Shown here piece after piece: positions 1 through 12,224 of a stretch of 64,000 bases of DNA; the stretch's first letter is position 1; every line of letters starts with the position of its first letter. The notes beneath the pieces were generated by a model, which made no database searches, was not told the DNA's origin, and saw only the letters and a list, made by a program, of their open reading frames with translations. The DNA is from Tetrahymena thermophila SB210 (Eukaryota; Ciliophora; Oligohymenophorea; Hymenostomatida; Tetrahymenidae): assembly GCF_000189635.1 (NCBI RefSeq), contig NW_002476454.1, forward strand, positions 186,001 to 250,000, given 5' to 3'. The translations under genes and the position numbers were made by a program.

Positions 1-224
1 AGTTTTAGAATAATCATCTTCAAATCCATGTCCCTAACGACCTTTTTGATGAAGAAAATGCTATCAAAAAAAGTTTAAGTGTATTAAATTAAGAATACAT
101 AAACTTAGATAAGTTCTCAATTTAAGATGAAAACTGTGATCTCGGTGATGATTTTTATGATTAATAATATGATGAAAACGAAGTAGATACAATAAATTTT
201 CAAAAAAAAAAGTCTTATTGCTGA
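1..224 (+). CDS. 3' end of an unrecognised gene
   Basis: The frame is open from the window edge to TGA at 222-224, in the frame whose first full codon starts at base 3. About 73 residues are visible. They are acidic and rich in Asp, Glu, Asn and Gln, ending in a short Lys-Lys-Lys-Ser-Tyr-Cys tail. Gln is encoded mostly by TAA and TAG, which shows the ciliate code. No domain is visible, and the start and the rest of the protein lie outside the window. Confidence 0.7.
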
Positions 225-492
225 AATAAATAAATAAATCATTTTTTGAAATAATTATAACTAATCAAAATATAGTATTTTATATAAATAAAGATTGAAT
301 TATAGATAGATATATATGTGCATACTTTACTTATTTATTTATTCATTTATAATTTTCATTCAAAAAAAGCTAATATATTGTTAAAAAAATTATTTATACC
401 ATTAATTTATAAAATAAGTTGCTTAATAGAAGTTATTCAAGTAAAAATTCATATTTAGCCAATAACAATAAGCAAATAAGTTAATTACTGAA

Positions 493-2575
493 ATGATATT
501 GTAGCGCGAAGGAAGAGAAGTAGATGAAGCGACTTATATTAAGAGCTCAGATGCTATGCAAAGGATGTAAAGAATAGCAGATAGATTGATAAGTGTAACC
601 CCAGAGATATCAAAATGTAAATTTGATATAAAATTAATAATAAATTAAATCCATAATTTTATTTTTATAAAAGTTCTTCCTTAAGATAGTGTTCTGCGCA
701 CAAACAAAATATCTGCAATATAAAATAAAAATGAAGTCTTGTAATAAAATATAAATAACAAAAACCTATAAAAAATAAGAGGTAATCTTTTTTATACTCA
801 AATATAGTTATGTGAAAGTTACTGTTTATCATTAATTTAAGCGCAAATAGTAAATAATTTTTTAATTGTAAAGAAATTACTACAGGATTACCTCCAATGA
901 AAGCAGAAATGAGCTCAGAAGATGTTAGATAAAGAGCATTAGATATAGAGCAGCTACTTGAAACATAGAAGTAAGAAAATGAGAAATTAAAAAACGATCT
1001 TGAAAATAGGAAAGATAGATATGTCCAAAGAGAGTTGGAATATAGAAAGATTATTGAAGAACTGTAAAATGAAATAAGATAAAAGGCAGTTCTTGATTTA
1101 AATGAAGCAAAAAAGATGGAATTAGCTACTAGATACCATCAAGAAATATTAGATAGAATTTCAAAACTACAAGTTAAAACATCTAATGTTCTCATTGATT
1201 AAGAGAAAACAGTTATAAGATTTTTTAATGATAAAATTTAAGAAATTAAGAAATAGTTTGAAGATGAACGTATAAAAAAGGGAAAAAAGTAAACGATTTT
1301 AGCAAAATATAAAAACATTTAGAATATTTATTGATAATAAATTTACCAAACTTATAAAAATAGAGATCAAGATTACATTTAAAGAGAAAATTAACTTATA
1401 TCTGAATTAGAATGGATTGAGAACATAGCTTAAAAAATTGATAATGAAAATATAAATTTGATGAAAAAATTTATGGACTTATAGGCTCAATATTAAACCT
1501 AAGAGAACGATAGAGACATGCTCCTAAAGTATGTATTTTTTACCTTTAAAATCAAACTTTTTAATTAAAAGTTTTTATATTTTATCTAATTTTTAAATAG
1601 AGAACTCATTATGAAGAAAAAATAAAATGCTATTTTGAAAAGTTAAATTGAGAATTATGAAAAAATGCTCAGCTAAGTTCAAAAAGAAGAAGAAAACGAG
1701 GAACAAGAAGAAAGAAATAAAAATTAGATTTCACATTTGGATAATTAGAATAATTTTTTACAATAATCCAATCATAATTAATCTTAATAGGATGACATTT
1801 CTGTAGCTTCTTCAAAAAAAAAATCATTAAATTAATCTTAAAATATTAGAATAAGAACCACAAAATCTACGAATTGTAAAATACTATTATTTATTTTGAT
1901 GATATAAAATAGGAGTATATAAACTATTTTAATTATGAAGGGGTGATGAAAAAGTATCAATAGCAGCAAAACAGCGATTAAAAAGATACCTCTCAATTAT
2001 AAAAAAGTACATAGTTTAAATAAAATTACAATATTGTAAACAATCCTAATATGGATCAAAGTAGCCTCCAATTGTAAATGTAAAATTAAAAATTTAATAA
2101 AACAACTTCTAATATTTTAATATTGAAATAAAATAGAAATGAAAAAAAAATTAAAGAAATATAAGCCCAATTAAGACAAGAATAAAAAAGAATTAGAGAA
2201 TTAAAGCAATCATATGTGAAAGAATTGTTACAAAAATCAGATTTAGAAAAAATTATTAGAAAAAGTGTAGAAGATATCAAAGAGGAAATCATTTAATTGA
2301 AAGGAGAAAATAGAGTAATTTTAAATAGTTAAGAATCTCAAGTTATTCGTGATAAGAGAGATATTATGATTGACAAACTCTTAAATAATGAAAAAATATT
2401 AACTCTTATATATGATAAAACTTTCTACCCAGAATCTAAAAATATCGATGCCAACTTCCCTGATGAAGATATCGATCCAGAGATCCTTGCTTTAAGGCTA
2501 AGCAAAAAGACATAGCAAGATAACAAAATATATAATTTAAATGAAATAGATCATGACATCGAATAGTTGGAATGA
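493..2575 (+). CDS. coiled-coil protein, five or more exons, unrecognised family
   Basis: An ATG at 493 opens a frame starting MILQREGREVDEATYIKSSD. Likely exons are 493-616, 886-1288, 1364-1528, 1601-1875 and 1941-2575; the last three introns (75, 72 and 65 nt) are GT-AG and keep frame. The middle is long charged heptad-rich helix (Glu, Lys, Gln, Arg), suggesting a coiled-coil structural protein, perhaps cytoskeletal or ciliary, but no family was recognised. The C-terminus is acidic and less helical. The first junction is unresolved: joining 616 to 886 would create TGA, so either another donor (for example 782) or another acceptor (for example after 903 or 906) is used. TGA at 2573-2575 ends the gene. 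Confidence 0.65.
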
Positions 2576-3353
2576 ATTTAAATATTTTAAAATCTTTCTT
2601 ATTAATTAACTGTTTATTATTTCTCTTTAAATATGTATAAATGTTCCAAATTTTTTTAAAAATTAAGGTAATTTAATTCATTTTTAAATAATAGGAATAA
2701 TTTAATTTATTCGAATAATTGAATCATTTTAAAATTAATTACAAAATGAATTATCTAAAATTTATTTGATCAAAAAAAATAATTTTAAGCAAAATAATTT
2801 AATTCAAACATTTGGATAATTTAAATTTATAAAAATAAAAATCATTATTATATAAAATTTTAAAAAAGAAGTAAAAATTTGATCTTATTTGAATTTATCT
2901 ACCAAAATAGATTATTATTGAATTAATTTATTTTTGAAATAAAACTTTTAAATGTAACTTATAAATTGATAATTATTTTATAATATCAATTTTTTTTCTG
3001 ATTATTCCCTATTTAATAATTTATATGAATTTTATTTTAAAGAGATTGATCATTACTTATATAGTTTGAAATTGTATTGTCTATGAAAGAAAAGATGCAG
3101 ATTTTATCAGAGTTAAAGAGTCTTCTTCAATTTTTATAATAGATTGATAAACGATAACATCTATTAATAATAATTGTATGGGACACAACCATAGAATAAT
3201 TAATTTATTGACTTTTTGTTTCTTTTCTAATTACAATTATATACCAATCTTTGTCATCAGAATAAAAACGAAAAAAAAAAAAAAAGATAATTAACTTGTT
3301 TATTAAAACTTCATCAAATTCATAATTTATATACCTAAAAATAAAAAAGTAAA
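2576..3353. other. intergenic, AT-rich
   Basis: Spacer between two + genes. It is dominated by A and T runs and shows no codon-like pattern on either strand. It must hold the 3' end signals of the left gene and the promoter of the right one, but no recognisable motif stands out. Confidence 0.6.
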
Positions 3354-4127
3354 ATGGAAGATCAAAACATCACACCAGGCCAAAAAAGAATAAAGAGTGG
3401 AGAATATATTTTCTACATTTTAGAATAGTCAAATAATACTATCAAAATGGAATGCGAAAACAGAAGAACTCATCAAAAATATAGCAGTGAAAATATAGTA
3501 TTGAAAAAGTTAAAACCTGAAACTTTTTCAGTTGCTTTAGAAGGCACTTAATCTAACATTAAAGCTGAAATAATCAATGCTGATGCTTAAATGATTATAA
3601 AAGTTAATGTTAATCATGAATTTTTACCTCTAATTTCTGAAGAAGTTCATCTAGTTTTGATATGTGATTCAGAGAATGACCCAACTTTACAAGTTCTTAA
3701 AAACATGAATATTGAAGTTGAAGAAATCAGAGAAGAAATGAAGGATATTTGCATTTCTCTAACTGATAATTTGGTTTAAGATTTTAGCAGTAGCTCCTTG
3801 TCTACCTCTGCTCTTAAAGTTGCTGACTTCAAAATGCTTAACAACGGAAATTATATAGTAAGTTTGAACTACCATATCAAATCAAGCTCAAACGAGCCTT
3901 AAATTACAGTAAATGCTACTTTTAATGATGGCAATAAAAATGAAGAAAAAGTTTATAATGAAACAGTCAACAGTACATTTTCTTATACAGGCTATACAAC
4001 TTTCTAGAATATCAAATTCATTATTAACAGAAATAAGGCCTCATAGAAAAATTTGGAAATTAGCTTGTAATCATCTGCTTAAACAGCCATTAACAATGTT
4101 AACATTAGTTTATGTAAAGCATATTGA
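3354..4127 (+). CDS. unrecognised 257-residue protein, single exon
   Basis: ATG at 3354 follows the A-rich context typical of ciliate starts, and the frame runs unbroken to TGA at 4125-4127. The product has no signal peptide or membrane segment. The N-terminus (SGEYIFYILEQ, then NTIKMECENRRTHQKYSS) could be a small beta-rich module. A central acidic helix (about residues 110-135) is followed by a Ser-rich linker and a second beta-like half. Base composition is richer in G and C than the flanks, supporting a real gene. No family is recognised. Confidence 0.75.
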
Positions 4128-6120
4128 AAATAATAAACAAATAATTTTATTTATGTAATTTGCAGGATTTCATTTTATACAAGTTGTATCTAAGTAACAC
4201 ACTTTTTTGAGAATATCTACAAAAAAATAATTTCAATTTTCAAATTTCTAATGTATTACTGAATTATATTATATTAAATTAACATTTTAATTTTATAGTT
4301 ATAGAAACAAACAAACAAATTAAAAATCTTCTATCTTTATTTAAAAAGTTTTTATCATAGAATTAATTAAAATCTTAATTTATGAGTTTATATCGGTATT
4401 AAGATAGAAATTAAATAGAAAATATATTCTTTTCACTCAGTTTAAATAATTAAAACCATGTTGAATTTGAGAAACTATATTATGAAGTTCAAAACTTATT
4501 CTTATAAAAGGTAATATTAATATTACAAAAATATATAAAAATAAAATCAAATAAAGATTTGTAAAAGCATTTCATTTCTAGTTTTGAAAAAATAATGAAT
4601 CATCTAATTTTTTAAAATTATTTATTATTGAACTGAAAATTGAAAATAATTGTTGAGTTCGATTAATATTTTTATTTTTTAAAATAAAGATTTTTATTAA
4701 AAAATTTTTAGCTTTATCTTTTATGAAAGAAAAAATTTTAGATTTTTGAGTTTCCTAATATTTAAATTCTTTTAATAATTAATTATACTATTTTATAACA
4801 TAGACTTAGTTGTGGGATCATTTTTTTTTATTGCTTTGATTTTATCAATCTATTAAATTAGAAATTTATTTTAAAAATTATTTTTAATATTAGCCACTCG
4901 ATATACTATTTGTTAAAAGTATCGAATTTGAATTATTGAAGATAAATTAGAAGTATTTTAACTTTTTTAAAGTTATATTTATTTATTAGAAGTTAGATTA
5001 TTGAAATACTTTAAATGTGATTGTTTTTTTAAAATGTCAATATATTTATTCCTTTTTTGATATTTTTTAGGTAATAAAAAAATTTAATTAGTTAAATAAA
5101 ACTCTATAAAAATTAAATTAAATTTAGAATTTTGTATAATTTATTTTATTAAGGTTATTATAATTTGTTATTAAAATGATATTTAACTTAAAAAATGAAA
5201 ATATAAATTCTGAGTTTATTTAGGTTTTATTAAAAACATTTTTTTTACTGAATTTTATTAATATTATGGTATAATTATGATTTTTAGTTAACTTTATTTT
5301 TAATTATTTTTGTATTTTAATTAAAATTAGTAATATCAAGTTTTTTAATGTAAAGATTTATTGAAGATATTTATTTTTTTTGAATTGCAAGTAATATTTT
5401 AAGATGTATTTTTAATACTTATTTTCTTCTTTAAAAATATATTTAATTTTTAAGCATATAAATTTTAATTCTTTCAACATTAGAATAGAAATTAGAATTT
5501 TGAATTTATTTAAATTATTTAATTTATATAAATTAATAAAGAGTAGTATTTAATAAAAACTAAGAAGTATTTTTTTACTATAAAAGATATATTATACACT
5601 TACTTCATTTTTTTAAAAATATTAGTATCTTAGTCTGAAGAAGACAAATTTTAAAAATTTATAATTTAATCTGATTTATTTTTAAAAAATCTTAAAAGTT
5701 TAAATCATAAAAATTGAAAGGTTCTCTTAAAATACATAACTTTCACTGATTTACCTCAAATGATCTAAGTAATGATTATTAAATCTTGATATAAGAAGGT
5801 AATAAATGAATTTTTCCATTTTTTTAACAAAAAACCTAAAAAAAATTTATATAGATAAAAAAAATAAATTAACTTATGCTTAGCATAAAGTAATTTTTTA
5901 CAAAGTATTTAAGAGTATATTTTGCTATTTATGCAACTTAAAAAAATTGAGGCTGTTGAAATAAGATTTGATATTTCAATTAAAATAGATAAAATAATGA
6001 GAAGATATTTTCTATTTCATATATTTTAATCTATTTCTTTTCTTTTTTATTTCTAAATAGGGAACAGCTGTAAATTAAATTTAATATGAAAATAATATAA
6101 ATGTATAGTTAACTTAATAC

Positions 6121-6190
6121 TAGTCAGTTTTAGAAATAAATGGAAAAATTACTGCATGATTGAGTATAGAACGGAGCTTCGACTGACTAA
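6121..6190 (+). ncRNA. possible small structured RNA
   Basis: Eight bases, TAGTCAGT at 6121-6128, are perfectly complementary to ACTGACTA at 6182-6189, enclosing about 53 bases that are richer in G and C than the very AT-rich surroundings. The size is near that of a tRNA, but there is no standard D arm, anticodon arm or T arm. A CTGA lies in the 3' strand, yet no good C box is seen near the 5' end, so a C/D snoRNA is not supported either. It could also be a chance inverted repeat. Confidence 0.2.
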
Positions 6191-7124
6191 ATTTAAATAA
6201 CGTAGTATTTATATTTAATTATGAAAGAGTATGAAAAATTTAAAAATATCATATTTGTATTACTTATATTTTATCCAACTAGATATATAATTCAAGCAAA
6301 TTTCTTCCACCAGTTTTAAATGTGTTTCCAAAAAAATGTTCTTTTGTTTGCTCTTTTACATTAAAAAAGAGTAAATATTTTTACTTGATTTAACTTAAGT
6401 AAACTTTATTAATTTTTCTGATTAAGATGGGAAAATTTCTCATAATTTCAGGTTTTATTTTAAACTATTTTTAGTTGAGGTTATTTACTTACTAGTTCAT
6501 TTTATTTTAATTTAAGATTATGGCTCATTAATCAGACAAAGATTTTAGTATTTAAAGTTTTTTGAAGATCTGCTGAAAATTAATTTTGTAAATATTGTTA
6601 ATAAATACTGCTTGGAAATATAAGTGTTTGGGATTTTCAAAAATAAAAAAGTTGAATTAAGTAAATGTTAAATCAATTAACACATATACGTAAAATGCAA
6701 ATATGTTAAATTACAAAAAATTGATTTTTTTACTGGTTAGGATTTTAAATTTGATTATGAGAAAAAATATAATATATTTAAGTTAGTGTAAAAAAAATGA
6801 GATGGAAAAGTAATGAAAATAGAAATTAACAAAAAGTAATAATAAGAAATGAATAAAGACCTATGTAATTGATTTTAAAATTAATGACCTATTATTGCAA
6901 ATATATTTTGAAGAGAGTATTAATTATAAATTTAAGGAGCATTTGTAATTTAATATGAAACTATATTATTAATTGATAATTTTTCAATGATAGTGTGTGA
7001 AATGAAGTCAGAAAATAAAAGGTTATGCTTAATAATTTTTAATTAGTCAAAAATGATAAAGCATGAAAAAGAAAAATTCAATATTTTTTTTTACCAAATT
7101 CAGTCAATTGGTGATCATTTGATT

Positions 7125-7148
7125 GATAGATAGATAGATAAATAGATG
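7125..7148. repeat. GATA microsatellite
   Basis: A short run of GATA units with one interrupted copy lies in the spacer upstream of the first kinase gene. Confidence 0.7.
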
Positions 7149-7519
7149 ATATTAAACAAATCTTTAATTAAAAAAGTAGTGACTGCCTTCTTTCTCCCTT
7201 TTTTGATTAAGTTGAGTTTTGTAAATAGTTAATTAACTAATTAATTTCTTAATAGCTTAGAACAAATAATATAAGCTTTAAGGAACACAAAATCATGTAA
7301 TATATTTATTAATATAAAAATAAAACACAATCAAAAAAAAAGGTTAACCTTTAACAATAAAAACCTTATCTAATAATTAACAAAGGGCTGCAAAAGCTTA
7401 ATAAAATATTTGATAAATAGAAAAAACTATCACTTTTCATAAACAAACAAGGAAAATATTTTACTTGAAATAACATTATAAACTGCTAATTACAATATTA
7501 AAAATTTACCACTCATTTC

Positions 7520-10314
7520 ATGGCTACTATCCATTTAAGAAACACATTTAATCATCTTAGTATGCTTTCTAACGATGAGCAATAAACTACTGCTAGTACA
7601 CTTAGCGATTCAAAAATTAACAGTGAAACATTTTTAAACTAGAACAAATAATAAAGCATACACACAAACTCTCAAATAGAGTAGGATTTTGATTCTTAAA
7701 AAGTATTTGGATTATAGTTATCCCCTATGTAGTATGAATAGGATAAATAAGAAACTAACTTCAATTATAGTTCTAACATTGAAGATTAAGGCAAATAGAA
7801 GTCCTCTTTTAACTAAGAAAGTAAGGAATCACTTTAAAAATAGGATCAATAAATCGAAAATAAATCAACTGAAGTAGAAGAAGAGGAATAAGAAGAAGAT
7901 GAAGATGATTTCCCTGCTCCAAGACAAAAATCTAATACATTCACATCTGGATATATATCAACTCATGTTCCTTGTGAATCAAAAAAATCTCGTTTTGGAT
8001 TTCGTCTTAATTTGAACATTAGAAATCCTTATAATTTAGAAGATAGTGATATTATGGACCCTGAGATAGATTCTTCTAATGACTATGACTCAACAGATGA
8101 TTCTTTAACGAACACAAACAGCGCAACCAGAAATGAATTTGCTAAAAGAAGATCCAGCTTTTTCAAGTCATTTAAACCAGAATCTTTGAGACTTATTACA
8201 TGTTCTAAAAATGAAATTCCTAATGTTCAATAGCCTTCAATTATCAAAAAGGAAAAATTTGAAGAAAAGTTTCATATGCATGAAAAACTTGGAGAAGTAA
8301 ATTTTAAATTATTAAATATGAATGCACAATCAAATAAATAAATTACCCCAAATCCAATCAATTTAATGAATTAATTTATATTCTTATTTTATTTACTTAA
8401 AAATGTAAAAAAATTAATCAAGCATTTTAAATTTTTAAATTATAAAATGAGATAGAGATAGAAAAAGAAAGATATATTGATTGTTTAAAAATTATACTTT
8501 ATTAACATTAACATATAATATTTTATAGGGTTGCCACTCAATTGTCCGTAGATGCTAGAAAAAAGAGGATTCTCCTCTTTAGAGCTTTGCCGTCAAAATC
8601 ATTAGTTACAAAGATCCAGAATACTTATTTGAGGTAATTAATTAAACATTCAACAAATAAGCAATTATTAAATTCATTTAGAGGATACGAAAAAAGTATT
8701 TTTATCAGATTTTAACACCCTTTAATTTTAAAAATCCTTTTGATTTCGACCACAAAAAAAATTAAAAAAGTAGCTGGAGTTAAATAAAAATACGTTACTC
8801 TGGTATGAAAATGAGAAAGCTGAACCAGCTAAATAAATAAAATCATTCAAATCTTAAGGATAAAAAATCTAATTTATCTTTTTACCATCTATTAATTATC
8901 TAGATTTTAAATTTTTACAAATTTCGTAAGCATCACGAAGATTTTAAAGGGTGATAAAAATGTAACCTTAACATCTCTTTTAAATTTTTATATTTTTGAG
9001 ACAGAACTTAAATGCAAAATCAAAGAATACAAGTGGTCGAAAATAGAAGATAAAATGAATAAAGGTAGAACTTATTTGAGAAAGAAAGTTTATCATTAAA
9101 AAAATATAATTTTCAAAAAAAAAGCTTAAAGCTGCTCATTTCTTTTCTTTTTCGCTTGATTGATTTTTATGAGTTATTAAGCGAATTTAGACAAAAAATT
9201 TTTTGAATAAGAAAGAAAAAAAAGAGAAGATTAGTGTTAATTTTATTCATCTAGATAATTTTTTGATTAAAAAGTTGAAATAATAATTATGTCTCAATTT
9301 TTCTTTTTTTTAAATAGTTCTATTTTTAAAAGTAATATTTTTAATTAAATTTAGATATTGCAAGAAGAAAGGGTGTTGAGCTTACTGAGTCACAAAAATA
9401 TAATTAAGTATGACAGCTTTTTCCTTGAAAAAGACAAAAAGAAAGCTTACATTGTATCTGAATATGCTCAAGGAAAACCTCTAGGATACTACATATAAAA
9501 CAAAAGATAGTTTTCTATGAGAGAAATAGCCAGTGTTGCTAAGCAAACTTTAAAAGCTATTGCTCATATGCATTCCAAAGGAATTATTCATCGCGATTTA
9601 TCTTACAACAATATTATGTATGATCCTATTTCTGAATAAGTAAAAGTAATAGACTTTACTGTATCCAAAATTGTTACCATCTAAAAGCTACTCACCAACA
9701 CAGGAACTTTGAATTTTAAAGCCCCTGAAATGCTTTAAGGCTAATTCTACTCTCACTCTATAGATATATTTTCACTTGGTGTTAACTTGTTTGCTTTAAT
9801 ATTTGGCTATCTTCCATTCTAAGATAATAGGTAAATTTATAAAAATACCCAATAAATATATTTTGAACATTAATTTTAATTAAAATAGCGACAAGCAAGT
9901 TATCTCTAACATAATTAATCACGATCCTCTTGAGTTTTATAAAAATTAAGATAACCATGATCCTTTATTACTTCATTTCTTAGAGTCTTTACTTGAAAAG
10001 GATCCTCTTAAAAGACTAACTGCTTTACAAGCACTTAAACATCCTTGGATTGTAATAATTTTTTTTAATTTTTAGACCACTCATTCAAATTATATTATTA
10101 ATCATTTATACTAAAAAATAATTTTACTTTAAAATAGAATTAAAAAATCACTGGCGATGATTTGAAGAAGATCTAAAAAATCAGAAAATCATTGAGAAAA
10201 GGTATCAGCGCTTCAACTGTAGCAGAATTAGATGATTTAGATTAAGAACAAGATACTATTACCTCCTTTAATTAATTTATGGTGAAAACCCTTATAAACC
10301 TGTAAGATGACTGA
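7520..10314 (+). CDS. protein kinase-like protein with DFT in place of DFG
   Basis: Exons 7520-8296, 8529-8633, 9355-9830, 9889-10051 and 10138-10314 join in frame to 565 residues. The first ~250 residues are Gln, Ser, Asn and acid rich. The kinase domain follows: Gly loop KLGEGCHSIVRR, beta-3 Lys in FAVKII, helix C ILQEERVLSLLSHKNI, catalytic loop HRDLSYNNIM, an activation segment starting VIDFTVSK, FKAPEMLQG as the APE motif, and SHSIDIFSLGVNLFAL, ending at RLTALQALKHPWI. Catalytic Asp and Asn are kept, but DFG reads DFT and the usual Lys of HRDLK is Ser. It resembles CAMK-group kinases. Activity is plausible but uncertain. The intron 8634-9354 is unusually long. A basic Lys-rich tail follows the domain. 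Confidence 0.85.
8697..8975. repeat. imperfect inverted repeat inside the long kinase intron
   Basis: The left arm, ATTTTTATCA then CCCTTTAA with about 11 extra bases between, is matched in reverse complement by TTAAAGGGTGATAAAAAT at about 8955-8972. The arms lie inside the 721-nt intron 8634-9354, and both have a TA just outside. This could be the remains of a small MITE-like DNA element or chance pairing in AT-rich DNA. Confidence 0.25.
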
Positions 10315-12224
10315 TAAATAATAACTTGAAATAACTTTACTTGAATTATCAGTATGTAAAGCAGGAAACCTATCAATTAATAATTTCAATAATAAATCAA
10401 AGTTATGCTTACAAATAAATAATTATACATTCTTATCTTAAATCTCATATTTTTATTATAAATACTCAAAAAAAATATAATAATTGGAAAGCTTAGTTTC
10501 TTATTTGAGCTAATTAGTTCTAACTCTTCCTAAAACTAAAAAATTAATTGCTAAATATATTTAAAATAGACAACTTCTTTTATCTAGCTTGAGACTGCAA
10601 AATATGCATTTAATAAGCAGATTATTCAATTAGTAATATGCTTTAAAAAATTAAAATACCATGTTTTGAAAATTAAAAAAAAATATTTGATAATAAACAA
10701 ATATCTACAATTTCAAAACTTCCTAACCTCTTATTCTTATTATAAGAAAAATCACTCATCTATCTCATTTAAAATAAATAAATAACGCCTCTCACTTTTA
10801 TAAATATTAATAAACAAGCAATTTTAATAAAATGAACATTTATAGTAGTTATCCTATTTTTCTGTTAACTCAGCTTATTTCTTAATTAACTAATATAAAA
10901 ATAATATCTATCTGTATATATAAATATATACAATTAATTGTCTTCCTTATATTCATAAATTTTATTAAATTTAATAAATATCAAATATTTAAAGGTTATT
11001 CTTCATTTAAATTAATAATTTATATACAAATTTTTTACAATTCTTAATTTACTTCTCTATAAACGATAATTATTCATAGAAATCCTTTGAGAAAAATAAC
11101 TTACTTTAATACGTCTTTCTCAATTTTATCTAAATTAACTTTTTTTCTATTTAGTATTTTTATTTCCTGTAATCTAAGCCACATTTTGATTTTATATTAT
11201 TACTGTTTAAATCTTGCTTGATCTAATCTTGTTTTTGCATTTATTTTATGTGTTAAAGTCTGTAACAATCATCTTTTTTTCAAAATAATATGTTATAAAT
11301 AATTTAAAATTTATACAGTACTATCATGTCTAATTTCATTATTAACTTACTGTTTTTAAAAAAAAATCTAATTATTAATCGTTTTTCTTTAATAACACAA
11401 ACAAGCACTTATTATCCACAACTAAAAAGTAAATTTATTAATTTGTTTATTTTTATTAATCCTTTCTATTAATTGTTACAATAGAAAAGAATTATTTAAA
11501 TTTTTTCTTGTTATTATTACATTTAATTTTTATTTAATTAAAATTATTATTTTGTTGAAAATCTTTTGATTAAAATAGAATTTTAAGCAATTTTAAAAAT
11601 AGAATTTAACTACAATCTTATTTTTGGTAATTACAATAGCAAAAATTAAATTTGTATGTATAAATGAAATTATTTTTAATTTTATTTTTAAACATAAATA
11701 GTTTGAATAAAACCAAATCTTTAAAAAATGTTTGAATTTTTATTTAAATGACTTAAATTTTAAAAATTAAAAATTTTAATGGATAAAATGGTAAAAGATT
11801 GGAAATTGCTTACATAATTCAGTAAATTTTTTAAAAAGTAAACTGAAAAAATTAGGATTTAATTAAGAAAATCTAGTGAAAATGTCTGAAATATCTTGAA
11901 AAAAGGTAGAAGACAGTAAATTATTTATATTTTAAGAATTAAAATCCATGAATAAAGATATTTAGATATTAATATACAATAATTTAAGAAATATGTATGC
12001 TTTAGAGATTTGTTTTGCGAATATGACTGTTATCTAGATTATTAATTTAATAAAAATTATTAATTAAAGGCGGTCTTTTTGTAATAATTAAGTAAATAAG
12101 TATAAATTAATAACAAAGATAAAAACAGGTTTAACAAGTAAAAATAATTTTCATAGCTTTTTAGCTCAAATATTTACATAGATCTATAAAATATATTGCA
12201 GGTATAAGCAGTTACTTTAAAGAT
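10315..12224. other. AT-rich intergenic region
   Basis: About 1.9 kb with no supported exon. Just at the end of the kinase gene, ACTGATAA at 10310-10317 pairs with TTATCAGT at 10346-10353, a hairpin that overlaps the stop codon. Near 12198-12224 the frame of the next gene is already open behind a TTGCAG sequence that could be an acceptor, so an unseen 5' exon of that gene may lie here. Confidence 0.5.

Larger units (their letters stand above)
4128..7519. other. long AT-rich spacer
   Basis: About 3.4 kb with no convincing exon on either strand. It holds a possible structured element near 6121-6189, a short perfect hairpin at about 5873-5890 (TTATGC-TTA-GCATAA core) and a GATA microsatellite near 7125-7148. 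The rest is A and T runs. Confidence 0.55.
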
